From Verrucomicrobiota bacterium (GTDB lineage Bacteria > Verrucomicrobiota > Verrucomicrobiia > Chthoniobacterales > UBA10450): 64,000 nucleotides of DNA. The stretch is taken from the NCBI GenBank assembly GCA_003219175.1, contig QHPU01000050.1, forward strand, positions 32,088 through 96,087, given 5' to 3'. This document shows, one piece after another, positions 44,723-53,270 of this stretch. The translations under genes were made by a program, and so were the position numbers. Within the stretch, counting starts at the first letter, position 1. Each line of letters begins with the position of its first letter. The notes below the pieces were generated by a model. The model did no database searches. It was given only the letters and a program-made list of their open reading frames with translations, and had not been told where the DNA came from.

Positions 44723-45610
44723 GTGTCCTGCGCGAAAATCGATCCGGCCTTGCACCAGGCGCAAAAGCCGCCCTGGATTAAGGTGCGGTTGCCATCGAAT
44801 CCTGTCTTTTTTTCGACAAAAACGCTGATTTCGGATTTGCGACTGCATACCGTGTGTGAGAGCGCACAATGCCCGAACCGCTGGGAATGCTGGAGTCAGG
44901 GTACGGCGACTATGATGATCGCGGGTGACCGCTGCACGCGGGCCTGTGGGTTTTGCGCGGTGACGACGGCGAAACCGTTCGCCCTGGAAGAGGACGAGCC
45001 GCAGCGGGTCGCCGAAGCAGTGCGGCGAATGAAGTTGAAACATGTTGTCATTACTGCGGTCGCGCGCGACGACCTGAAGGATGGTGGTGCCGCGCACTTC
45101 GCGCGCACCATCAATGCCATCCGCGAGATGGACCCGACAATTATCATCGAAGTACTGGTGCCCGATTTTCATGCCCAGGATTGGTGCATCCAGACCGTCC
45201 TCGACGCCGGTCCGGACATCTACAATCACAACATGGAAACGGTCGAACGCCTCACGCCGATAGTGCGTTCACGCGCGAAATACCGGACATCTTTGCGGGT
45301 TCTGCAACGGGCAAAAGAGCTTTCGCCAAAAATGGTGACGAAAAGCGGCGTGATGCTTGGCCTTGGCGAGACGGAACCGGAGTTGTTTCAGACGATGGAC
45401 GATCTCCGCGATGTTGGCGTGCAGGTTCTAACAATGGGGCAATATCTCCGGCCCAATCCGCGGCATCTGCCAGTGGTCGAATATATCACGCCGGAACAAT
45501 TCGATTTCTTGGGTGAAATCGCGCGTAAAAAAGGCTTCGAGCATGTCGCGTCCGGCCCGCTGGTGCGCAGTTCCTATCACGCGGCGGATTTTCATCCAGT
45601 GGTGCGATAG
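44723..45610 (+). CDS. lipA: Lipoyl synthase
   Basis: Radical SAM enzyme that inserts two sulfurs into octanoyl chains on E2 and H proteins. Both clusters are visible: auxiliary CESAQCPNRWEC (about 44-55) and radical SAM CTRACGFC (about 70-77). The C-terminal RSSYHA provides the conserved Ser ligand. 295 residues from GTG 44723. LipB is not in the window. It is preceded by 92 bp with a weak inverted repeat (GCCGCT / AGCGGC) near recR. Confidence 0.96.
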   Translation: MSCAKIDPALHQAQKPPWIKVRLPSNPVFFSTKTLISDLRLHTVCESAQCPNRWECWSQGTATMMIAGDRCTRACGFCAVTTAKPFALEEDEPQRVAEAVRRMKLKHVVITAVARDDLKDGGAAHFARTINAIREMDPTIIIEVLVPDFHAQDWCIQTVLDAGPDIYNHNMETVERLTPIVRSRAKYRTSLRVLQRAKELSPKMVTKSGVMLGLGETEPELFQTMDDLRDVGVQVLTMGQYLRPNPRHLPVVEYITPEQFDFLGEIARKKGFEHVASGPLVRSSYHAADFHPVVR

Positions 45611-45698
45611 CAAATTAACCTCGAGCGATCCGCGGCGCTTGGCATTGAAGGCGCTGTTTCTTGTGTTTCCGAGCAAAGTCGGGAAATCTCCAACTAAA

Positions 45699-45752
45699 AT
45701 GTCGAGAGACGTCTCGGTCCGCGCTGGACTGGGGTCTTCCCTCGACATGACA
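45699..45752. repeat. TGTCAT-edge palindromic element between lipA and a GT2 gene
   Basis: ATGTCGAG at 45699-45706 pairs with CTCGACAT at 45741-45748; read on the minus strand the unit begins TGTCATGTCGAGGGA, like the TGTCATCCCGAG edge of the element inside lpxB. It ends 5 bases before the start of the GT2 gene, so it forms most of its leader. Confidence 0.65.
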
Positions 45753-45757
45753 GGCAA

Positions 45758-46444
45758 ATGGATTTGATAATGAACAACGCGACGATCGCGGCGGTGATTC
45801 CGGCCTATCAGGAGCAGAAGCATGTTGGCGAAGTCGCACAGCGCGCACGAATGCAGCTGGAACATGTTCTGGTCGTCGACGATGGATCAACTGACGCGAC
45901 GGCGGATCGCGCCCGAGCTGCTGGAGTCGACGTTGTCGTTCATCCGCAGAATCGGGGCAAAGGTGAATCGATCAAGACCGGGCTGCGTTACTGGTTCGAT
46001 CGCGGAAGCGAATATGTGGTGCTTCTGGATGCGGATGGTCAACATTTACCCGAAGAAATTTCGCGTTTTGTCGGCGCGACCGCGTCCGAAAGTGGCGCCA
46101 AAATCTTCGTAGGCTCGCGAATGAACGACACCAGAACGATGCCATTGCTACGGCGGATGGTGAACCGTTATATGAGCAACCAGATTAGTCGCGTTTGCGG
46201 GCAACAAATTCCCGATACGCAATGCGGATTTCGCATGCTCCATCGCGACATCATCCCGGAAGTTCTGAGTGGTGCCAGTCGGTTCGAATATGAAACCGAA
46301 ATGCTGATCATCGCGAGCCGAAAAGGGTATCGAATCGCGTCCGTTCCCATTACCACGATTTATTCCGATGAAGTTAGCAGCATCAATCCGGTGGGTGATA
46401 CGTTGCGTTTCTTCAAGTTGATGCGCCGATACAAGCAATTGTAG
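45758..46444 (+). CDS. Family 2 glycosyltransferase, polyprenyl-phosphate type
   Basis: 228 residues: AAVIPAYQEQKHVGEV, VVDDGSTDAT, NRGKGESIKTGL and LLDADGQHLPEE (DxD) place it with soluble dolichyl/undecaprenyl-phosphate sugar transferases, as does the C-terminal ETEMLIIASRKGYRIASVPI. There is no membrane helix. ATG 45770 (MNNATIAAV) fits the family start better than ATG 45758. The TAG stop (46442-46444) lies in the edge of the repeat that begins at 46441. It could feed a GT-C enzyme such as the ones at 14644 or 33218. Confidence 0.9.
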   Translation: MDLIMNNATIAAVIPAYQEQKHVGEVAQRARMQLEHVLVVDDGSTDATADRARAAGVDVVVHPQNRGKGESIKTGLRYWFDRGSEYVVLLDADGQHLPEEISRFVGATASESGAKIFVGSRMNDTRTMPLLRRMVNRYMSNQISRVCGQQIPDTQCGFRMLHRDIIPEVLSGASRFEYETEMLIIASRKGYRIASVPITTIYSDEVSSINPVGDTLRFFKLMRRYKQL

Positions 46445-46593
46445 GGCAGCCGCTCTGGCTGGGTATTCGGAAGTTAGGTTTCCAGTTCGCCGTTCTGCCT
46501 CGGACCTCGGCCGACAACCTTTCCAGACTGTCGCCTCCACTACGACAAGCTAGAAGCTTGTCGGCCGAGTCAGCCAAGATGGCTAACTTCCTA
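46441..46593. repeat. Composite palindromic element between two gene ends
   Basis: The left edge GTAGGGCAGCCGC matches the edge type of the 11353 and 30645 elements. From 46469 an arm GGAAGTTAGGTTTCC is followed by CCTCGGACCTCGGCC, and an inverted arm ends GGCTAACTTCC at 46591. The unit fills the whole convergent spacer, and both flanking genes take their TAG stop from its edges (46442-46444 on plus, 46593-46591 on minus). Confidence 0.7.
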
Positions 46594-47127
46594 AATCAAA
46601 CCACGCCGTTTGAAGTCGCCGATATTCTCGCCGGCGGAGCGCTCGATCATTTCGATGGTGAACTTGAGCAGACAAACTTCCCAAGCCTCGTCTACTCCCT
46701 GAATAATCGCGCCGTTGGTGTCACCGGAATTCTCGACCGCACGCCGTGTCCGGTCGATAACCGCTTGCAATGATGCGCTCACGGTTTCTTCCGTGATGCC
46801 AGATTTGCGAAACTGAAATCCGTAGCGCAAGACCGCGATTTGACGAGCCTGTTCGCGCAAACGCTCGACGTACTGCTGCGCTTTTTCGCCGAACCCTTCC
46901 AACATCATTCGGCAAAAATATTCCGGGCTCAGAATTTTCGGGCGTTCGGCTTCGATCCGCCCGGTTCGAATCCGGATCTGATCGACCCGGTCCATCAGCT
47001 CGGAGATGAGATGAAACTCAAAACTGGTGTTGCCAAAGGTCGCGATCTGCCGCTCTGGCGCGAGAATAACCTGCGTATTCTCAATCGCGTATTCGATGTC
47101 GTCTTTTTTCAAATGAGCGGCTGACAA
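46591..47127 (-). CDS. Conserved protein of unknown function
   Basis: 178 residues, soluble, mostly helical, with no signal peptide. Features that look conserved are VILAPERQIATFG, FEFHLISELMDRVDQIRIRTG and ILSPEYFCRMMLEGFGEKA. I believe similar proteins exist in other Verrucomicrobiota, but I know no function or domain name. Its stop codon TAG lies in the edge of the palindromic element. The upstream 86 bp, up to the MsrB homologue, contain no gene I trust. Confidence 0.75.
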   Translation of the reverse strand: MSAAHLKKDDIEYAIENTQVILAPERQIATFGNTSFEFHLISELMDRVDQIRIRTGRIEAERPKILSPEYFCRMMLEGFGEKAQQYVERLREQARQIAVLRYGFQFRKSGITEETVSASLQAVIDRTRRAVENSGDTNGAIIQGVDEAWEVCLLKFTIEMIERSAGENIGDFKRRGLI

Positions 47128-47213
47128 TACAATGCCAAGCCTCGATTTCCAGCAGTTGCTGGATCAGGCGATCGAGAGCCCCAAGGCCCCCCCTAATTTC
47201 CACATCAATCCGG

Positions 47214-47831
47214 CTACTTTTTCTCCACGAAGGAGAGGAATTTTTCGTAGCCTTGATCCTTCATTTGCTCCAACAGAATGAAGCGCAAAGCGGCTGACTC
47301 CACGGCGTAACGTTTCCCAGTCGGCGAAGCCGGATCGGGAAAAAGGTGACCAAGGTGAGCGTCACTTCGCTTGGCGCGGAGATCGATGCGCTGCATACCA
47401 TTTGAATTGTCCTCCTTCTCGACCACGAGATCATTCGAGATCGGTTTGGTGAAGGTCGGCCGCCCGGTGCCGCCGTCGAATTTGTCAACGGAACTGAAGA
47501 GCGGTTCACCCGTAATGACGTCGACGTAAATTCCGGCGCGCTCATTGTTCCAGAATTCATTCTGGAAAGCGGTTTCGGTGCCGTTTTCGCGAACCACACG
47601 ATAATGCTCCGGCTTTAATCGCCTTCTCAAAGTAACGTCGTCCGGCACGGGCCGGTTCGGATCGAAAGTTGTGATTTCCTTTTTTTCTTCATGCGAGAGA
47701 AGAAAGAAGTATACGGCCCCTGCCGCGAGTACGACCGCGATTCCGAGACCAATGTAGGAGCTGAGAGTCGATTTTTCCTCACTCGTGATTCGACTCGCGA
47801 TTCGCTCACCGTTCATGACGTTCGAATTCAA
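47214..47831 (-). CDS. MsrB-fold protein lacking all cysteines (probable pseudoenzyme)
   Basis: 205 residues with an N-terminal membrane helix (about 25-46), an EEKK linker and an MsrB (SelR) domain. The fold is conserved (ENGTETAFQNEFWNNERAGIYVDV, KRSDAHLGHLF, SAALRF). The catalytic Cys of RYCINSA is Ala (RYAVESA, position 176), the substrate Trp of GTGWPSF is Arg (GTGRPTF, 124), and the resolving position is Asn; the whole protein has no Cys. So it cannot work as a normal MsrB. The active paralogue is at 27770. It may bind oxidised methionine or act as a scaffold. Confidence 0.88.
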   Translation of the reverse strand: MNSNVMNGERIASRITSEEKSTLSSYIGLGIAVVLAAGAVYFFLLSHEEKKEITTFDPNRPVPDDVTLRRRLKPEHYRVVRENGTETAFQNEFWNNERAGIYVDVITGEPLFSSVDKFDGGTGRPTFTKPISNDLVVEKEDNSNGMQRIDLRAKRSDAHLGHLFPDPASPTGKRYAVESAALRFILLEQMKDQGYEKFLSFVEKK

Positions 47832-47933
47832 TCAGAAACCGGGCGTTGTCGTCACTTTATTTTTTAAATGCGCCAGGTTCAACTTCGCCAGGTAAAAATT
47901 ATAGCCAAGATCGGTGATCCCGATTTTGTCGAA

Positions 47934-48881
47934 TCAGATCCCGGGCTCGATCAGCGGGGACTCGCTTACGATGTCGGCCGCGACCCGTTTGGTTGTGCGC
48001 CAGCGCAAGACGGCCTCAGCGGAAACAAGCACGAGCGCGATCCAGATGAGGAGAAAAGTGACGAAATGCTGGCGGGTGAATGTCTCATGATAAACAAAAA
48101 GCCCGAGGACGAAGCTAATGCTGGGCGAGAGATATTGAAGAAATCCGATCGTGACCAAGCGCAGATGTCGCGCGGCATAGCCGAACCAAACCAGCGGAAC
48201 CGCGGTGACGATCCCAGTCGTTATAAGAACGATGGAAAGTGAGAGATGCGAAGCGCCAAAGGTCAGGACATTGCGACTGGCAAGCAGGGCAAGATAAAAT
48301 ACCGCCAACGGGAGGAGAAACATTGTCTCCAGAAAAAGTCCGGGAATGGCAGCCGTACCGGATTGTTTTCGCAACAATCCGTATAAGCCGAAACTGGTAC
48401 ATAGCCCCACAGCGACGGATGGGAAATGGCCGTATCCGAAGGCGAGAACAGAGACGCCGATAGCGCCGATGAGAATAGACGCGATCTGCCAGACGCTAAG
48501 CCGCTCGCGCAAAATCACGGCACCGAGCAACACGTTGACCAGCGGCGTCATAAAATAGCCCAGACTAGTTTCGAGGACGCGACCGATATTGACTGCCCAA
48601 ATGAAGAGGAGCCAGTTCACGCTAACCATCACTCCACTTGCGAAACAAAACAGCGCGCTGCGGCGCGAGTGAAGGTTTGTGATCACTTCGGGCCACCGCC
48701 GTTGCCAGCTGAGCAACGCGCTGAGGAAGACAATGGTCCAGACAAACCGGTGCGCGAGAATTTCCAGCGCCGGAATTTTGCTGAGTAATTTCCAATAAAT
48801 CGGCACCAGTCCCCAGGTTGCGAAGGCGGCGACGCCGGCGAAAAATGCAGGCGTGTGCTGCGGATCGGGTGACCTGCGCAT
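47934..48881 (-). CDS. rarD: EamA/RarD family permease
   Basis: 315 residues with about 10 membrane helices of the drug/metabolite transporter superfamily. The start FAGVAAFATWGLVPIYWKLL and ALEILAHRFVWTIVF are the RarD signature, and the second EamA repeat begins near residue 150. The substrate is unknown for RarD proteins. No regulatory gene or partner sits next to it. ATG 48881. Confidence 0.92.
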   Translation of the reverse strand: MRRSPDPQHTPAFFAGVAAFATWGLVPIYWKLLSKIPALEILAHRFVWTIVFLSALLSWQRRWPEVITNLHSRRSALFCFASGVMVSVNWLLFIWAVNIGRVLETSLGYFMTPLVNVLLGAVILRERLSVWQIASILIGAIGVSVLAFGYGHFPSVAVGLCTSFGLYGLLRKQSGTAAIPGLFLETMFLLPLAVFYLALLASRNVLTFGASHLSLSIVLITTGIVTAVPLVWFGYAARHLRLVTIGFLQYLSPSISFVLGLFVYHETFTRQHFVTFLLIWIALVLVSAEAVLRWRTTKRVAADIVSESPLIEPGI

Positions 48882-48959
48882 GCTTCGTTCGTATTTTCAC
48901 CGATCGCGTGAGTTCGCAACCGTTCACTTGCCGGGCGATGAGATAGTTGTAATGACGGC

Positions 48960-50930
48960 ATGATCCCCGTGAAATCGTTTTTTGCCGAACTCAAGCGCCG
49001 CAAGGTCCATCGGGTTGCCATTGCCTATGCGGTCGCCGCGTGGTTGCTCATTCAAATCGCGACCCAGGTTTTTCCCTTCTTCGAAATTCCAAACTGGGCG
49101 GTGCGCCTGGTCGTAATCATGCTGGTGTTGGGATTTCCGATTGCCCTGATCTTGTCGTGGATCTTTGATCTGACTCCGCAGGGAATCAGGCGAACGGATG
49201 AAGCCGACCGAGATTTAGCCCCGCCGGCGGGAATGCGCTCTGCCACAACACGAAATATTCCTGAAAAAAGTATTGCGGTTCTGCCATTCGAAAATCTGAG
49301 CGATGATAAAGAGAACGAATACTTCGCGGCTGGCGTTCACGACGACGTCCTCTCAAGTCTGGCAAAGGTCGCAGACCTCAAGGTGATTAGCCGCACATCA
49401 GTGCAGCAATTCAAGAGTGGTGCGCGCAATTTGCGTGAGATCGGACGGGCCCTTGGGGTTGCACATATTTTGGAAGGAACCGCGCGTCGCGCCGGTAATC
49501 GCATCCGGGTGAATGCGCAGCTGATCGATGCCCGAAGTGACGACCATCTTTGGGGAGAAACATTCGACCGCGAGATCACAGACCTGCTCACCCTGCAAAG
49601 TGAATTAGCGCAACGCATCACCGAGGCCTTGCGGGCAAATCTTTCGGCGCGGGAGAAAACGAATCTGCAATCCCATCCCACCCAGGACATCCTGGCCTAC
49701 GAACTTTTTCTCCGGGCGCGTGAGCTGTTTCATTGGGCGGGAAGCGGATATTCGCCTGACAAGGGCGCACATGCGCTGCGGTTGATCGAGGAAGCGGTCG
49801 AACGCGATCCGACGTTTGCGCTCGCTTACGCATTGAAGTCACGCCTGCATTCCGAAGTGTATTGGTTTGGCTACGACAAAAGCAGGGCACACTTGGAAAA
49901 AGCGAACACGGCTGCGGAAACTGCCTTGAAACTTCAGCCGGACCTCGGCGAAGCACATCTGGCGAAAGCTTTTTACTACTACTATGGCTTTCGCCGTTAC
50001 GACACCGCCAGAGCCCACGTCACGGCCGCCCTTCGCGCCATTCCCAACAACGCCGATGTACTTATCGCTGCGGCAGCGATTGCGCGCCGCGAAGGAAAAT
50101 GGCAGGAAGCGCTGAGTAATACGGAACAGGCGCGTGACCGCGATCCCCGAAGTCTGTTGGTGCTTTGGGAGCTGTTTGTAAACTATCTGGCGGTTCATGA
50201 ATATACCAAGGCAGAGGGAGCAGTAAGTGAGGCGCTTTCTATCTCCCCGACGGCGCCTTTTTTTATCCTCGCTCCTGGTGCGATCGCGTTGTTCCGAGAT
50301 GGCGTTACCGCTCCCCTTCGTTCCCTGCTGGGAAAAATCCCGCGCAATTTCGATCCCGGTGGCGCCATCAGCACGATCTCGCTCCGACTGAGTCTGATGG
50401 AGCGTGATCTGCCAGAAGCCGAACGCGTGCTTGCGGCCTGCGTGCACGAAAAACTCGAAGAGGAAGGCTTGAGCGGAGTGGCTGGAGCGCTCGACGGGTA
50501 CATCGTGCCGAAAAGTTGGTATGCTGGATTGATTGTGCAGGCACGAGGCGACGCCTCAGCAGCACGCGCTGCGTTCGAACGGGCCAAACAGGCCGTCGAA
50601 GATGATTTGGCGCACTGCTCGGAAGACGCAAAAAGCCTCGTCATGCTGGCAATGATTCACGCTGAGCTAGGAGAGAAAAAAAATGCGCTCAATGCGGCGG
50701 CCCGCGCCGGCGTGCTGTTGCCCATCAGCAGAGACTCGTTCGATGGACCGATCCTCGCGACCACGCTGGCGGCGGTAAGCGTGAAGCTCGGCGAAAAGGA
50801 TTCCGCGATTCAACAACTGGAATCGCTGGTTGGGGTTCCGAATGGACCAACGCCGGGCATTTTGCGAGTTGAACCAGCGTGGGACTCTTTACGGGATGAT
50901 CCACGTTTCAAAAAGCTGGCAGGGGGATAA
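48960..50930 (+). CDS. Membrane TolB-N/FlgO-like domain protein with TPR repeats
   Basis: 656 residues. An N-terminal segment with two membrane helices (about 15-37 and 45-67) is followed by the FlgO/TolB N-terminal type domain (SIAVLPFENLSDDKENEYFAAG, about 105-200, with ILEGTARRAGNRIRVNAQLIDA) and then about eight tetratricopeptide repeats (230-650). This layout is like CadC/adenylate cyclase-associated proteins but without a DNA-binding or cyclase domain. It probably serves as an envelope scaffold or sensor; the partner is unknown. ATG 48960. Confidence 0.87.
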   Translation: MIPVKSFFAELKRRKVHRVAIAYAVAAWLLIQIATQVFPFFEIPNWAVRLVVIMLVLGFPIALILSWIFDLTPQGIRRTDEADRDLAPPAGMRSATTRNIPEKSIAVLPFENLSDDKENEYFAAGVHDDVLSSLAKVADLKVISRTSVQQFKSGARNLREIGRALGVAHILEGTARRAGNRIRVNAQLIDARSDDHLWGETFDREITDLLTLQSELAQRITEALRANLSAREKTNLQSHPTQDILAYELFLRARELFHWAGSGYSPDKGAHALRLIEEAVERDPTFALAYALKSRLHSEVYWFGYDKSRAHLEKANTAAETALKLQPDLGEAHLAKAFYYYYGFRRYDTARAHVTAALRAIPNNADVLIAAAAIARREGKWQEALSNTEQARDRDPRSLLVLWELFVNYLAVHEYTKAEGAVSEALSISPTAPFFILAPGAIALFRDGVTAPLRSLLGKIPRNFDPGGAISTISLRLSLMERDLPEAERVLAACVHEKLEEEGLSGVAGALDGYIVPKSWYAGLIVQARGDASAARAAFERAKQAVEDDLAHCSEDAKSLVMLAMIHAELGEKKNALNAAARAGVLLPISRDSFDGPILATTLAAVSVKLGEKDSAIQQLESLVGVPNGPTPGILRVEPAWDSLRDDPRFKKLAGG

Positions 50931-51075
50931 GTCTGGAGAAGGATCAGTTAGCGGTCTCTCAAGGCGGAACGTTGGAATAGCCGGCAGAGCATCGTGTGAC
51001 CCGCTCTTTCCGCGAAGGAACGTAGGAAGCCCAATACGGTGTCGCGCCATATTTGCGACCCCAGTCCGAAAAAAA

Positions 51076-51288
51076 TTAGCGCGAGGGCGCGGGTATAACC
51101 GGCTTGGGCAAGGCCATCATCGAATCGTTGCCGATCATGACATAACGGCCTTGAAAAGGCGGTGAAGGCCGCGACGGAAAGGGCGAACGAATAACGGCGC
51201 TGGCGGTACCGACGACACCGAGCATCGCTACCAAGACACTTAAACAAACCGCTTTCACGATGTACCGATATTGCAGCAAATGTGCCAA
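51076..51288 (-). CDS. Small exported protein, hypothetical
   Basis: 70 residues: signal peptide (IVKAVCLSVLVAMLGVVGTASA) and a Pro-rich mature part (FPSRPSPPFQGRYVMIGNDS). It starts 21 bases after the membrane gene at 51310-51729 on the same strand. No family is known to me. A signal peptide with a clean ASA cleavage site and the spacing speak for a real gene, but its small size keeps it uncertain. Confidence 0.5.
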   Translation of the reverse strand: MAHLLQYRYIVKAVCLSVLVAMLGVVGTASAVIRSPFPSRPSPPFQGRYVMIGNDSMMALPKPVIPAPSR

Positions 51289-51309
51289 GAGGCCGATTTT
51301 ATGGAAATT

Positions 51310-51729
51310 TCAGGCCGAGATCCAGACAAAAGTGATCGCGCAAGCGAGCACTACCGTAGTTAGCCAATCGAGGACCTGCCCCACGACGACCATGGAGTGC
51401 ATACGAACGTAGATCGCCGCCTCGATCGCCACGGGAGCGGCGAGCGCGATCCAGATCACGGCCGCAAAACGCAACGCTCCCACTATTCCATCTGCGAAAA
51501 AGCCGACCTGAAACCGCGCGACCATCACGTAAAGAAAGGAAATGGCGATGGCCGAGACCACGCGCACGAGGCTGGAAAGCGCGTAGTTCCGCGGCCCCTC
51601 CGGTCCCCACGTTTCCGGAGTGGCGCGTTGGTAACGATGGAAAACCAATCCCATCCAGAACCAACTGGTGAAAAGCGAGACAACGCCGGCGATTAAGCCG
51701 GGAACGATGGCTGCACGCAGAGTGTTCAT
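51310..51729 (-). CDS. Four-helix membrane protein, DUF1761-like
   Basis: 139 residues, four membrane segments (VPGLIAGVVSLFTSWFWMGLVF, VRVVSAIAISFLYVMVARF, AAVIWIALAAPVAIEAAIYV, LDWLTTVVLACAITFVWI). The pattern of a first helix ending WFWMGLVFHRYQ and a long loop resembles DUF1761, a family of unknown function; the match is tentative. The start is ATG 51729, followed by the small exported protein. Confidence 0.72.
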   Translation of the reverse strand: MNTLRAAIVPGLIAGVVSLFTSWFWMGLVFHRYQRATPETWGPEGPRNYALSSLVRVVSAIAISFLYVMVARFQVGFFADGIVGALRFAAVIWIALAAPVAIEAAIYVRMHSMVVVGQVLDWLTTVVLACAITFVWISA

Positions 51730-51959
51730 GGTTCGCCAGCGTAGCGAGAAGCCGGCGACATGAACAGAATTTTACGCGACCCTTACCCGGTCCTGGTAGT
51801 GTCGCCGCCTGCGAGTTGTCAATGCAGTTCACGACCTCGCTCGCCGCAATTGTAGCCGCGGTCGCTGACCGCGGGCCGCGGGGGAAAGCGATCCCAGCTC
51901 CAAGAACGATACCGGTGGTTTACTGGAAGCCCGAGGCGCGATAAACTAGCTGGCAAATA

Positions 51960-53249
51960 ATGCCGGAGTTTGCCTACAAGGCGCGCAATGCGCAGGGCGG
52001 ATTAGTTGAGGGCGTCTTGAACTGCCCCGACCGCGGTGTCGCGATTCGCCAGATCGAACAGCAGAACTGCATTCCCATTCGCATCGATGCCGTGATGACA
52101 CGGGCACCGATCGCGCCGGGGCCGGCGCCGCCGCGGAACTTCGTCCCGAAAATCTTTAATCGCGGCCCGTCCGAACGCGCTGACGTTCCCGCGCAAAACT
52201 TAAGGGTTCCGCACAGCCAGTTGCTCGTCTTCACCGAACAGTTGGCCCATTTGCAACAAGCGGGCATGACCCTGGATGAAGGCCTTGGTGTTTTGGAGAA
52301 ACGTCTCAAGCATCCGCGCGTGCAGCAGATGATTAGCACCCTGCATCAGGCGCTGGTCGACGGCCGCAGCTTTTCGCAAGCCCTTCGTGAATTCCCGCGA
52401 ATTTTCCCGCCCCTTTATGTAAACCTGGTCGCGGCGGGCGAGGCCAGTGGCGCATTACCGGAAATCCTGATGCGGCTGGTAAAACACCTGATGCAAGAGA
52501 AAAGCTTGCGCGATCGAGTGCAACAGGCGCTGATTTATCCAGCATTCCTTACCCTTGCGGGCGCAACCCTCGTCACGGTTTTCATCACCTTCATGGTCCC
52601 GCAACTGACACAGTTCATGTCGCAAAATGGCGGCGTTCTTCCCCTGCCGACGCGAATCCTGATGCAAGTGCACCACATTATTACCACTTACTGGTGGCTG
52701 GGGATTCTTCTTATCCTGGGCGCGTTCGCCGGTTGGAAGGCATTTGTCCGCAGCGACGAAGGACGAACCGCATGGGATCAATTCCGCCTGCGGATACCCG
52801 GATACGGCCGCATCGTGCGCCACAGCTACTACGCACAGTTCTCGCGAACGCTCGGGACCCTGACTGAAAACGGCATTCCACTGTTGCGTTCGCTTGATCT
52901 TGTCGCCGAAATCGCGGGCAACCGTTATATTGAGAAAAAGCTAGCGGAAGTCAGACGTGCGATCGTGGACGGTGCGCATCTTTCGGCCGCATTGGCGGGA
53001 CAACAATTGTTCCCGGACTTGCTCACCGACATGATGGCAGTAGGCGAGCAGACGGGGCACTTCGGCCAAACCATGATGACGATCGCCGACGTTTACGAGC
53101 GTGAGCTCGATCGCACAGTTACCATAACCTCATCCCTGATCGCGCCGGTGATCATCGTGATTATCGCAATTATTGTTGGCTTTGTCGTTTACAGTATCCT
53201 CTCTGCTGTTTTCTCCATGACTCAGAGTTTGCAGTTTCGGCCACGCTGA
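51960..53249 (+). CDS. gspF: Type II secretion inner-membrane protein GspF
   Basis: Platform protein of the secretion or pilus machine. 429 residues with two GspF domains of about 120 residues each (FTEQLAHLQQAGMTLDEGLGVL from about 90 and YYAQFSRTLGTLTENGIPLLRSL from about 285), three membrane helices, and an N-terminal FAYKARNAQGGLVEG extension. The distinction from PilC rests on context: pseudopilin genes gspG-gspK lie next to it. ATG 51960. The secretin and ATPase genes are not in the window. Confidence 0.93.
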   Translation: MPEFAYKARNAQGGLVEGVLNCPDRGVAIRQIEQQNCIPIRIDAVMTRAPIAPGPAPPRNFVPKIFNRGPSERADVPAQNLRVPHSQLLVFTEQLAHLQQAGMTLDEGLGVLEKRLKHPRVQQMISTLHQALVDGRSFSQALREFPRIFPPLYVNLVAAGEASGALPEILMRLVKHLMQEKSLRDRVQQALIYPAFLTLAGATLVTVFITFMVPQLTQFMSQNGGVLPLPTRILMQVHHIITTYWWLGILLILGAFAGWKAFVRSDEGRTAWDQFRLRIPGYGRIVRHSYYAQFSRTLGTLTENGIPLLRSLDLVAEIAGNRYIEKKLAEVRRAIVDGAHLSAALAGQQLFPDLLTDMMAVGEQTGHFGQTMMTIADVYERELDRTVTITSSLIAPVIIVIIAIIVGFVVYSILSAVFSMTQSLQFRPR

Positions 53250-53270
53250 GATAGCATTGCGGCCAATTCG

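Noticed and set aside
47132..47281. Short plus-strand frame (MPSLDFQQLLDQ...) between the unknown gene and the MsrB homologue
   Set aside because: Only 49 residues, overlaps the MsrB homologue antisense for half its length, and its second half is Arg-rich non-sense; possibly a relic of a gene start but not supportable.
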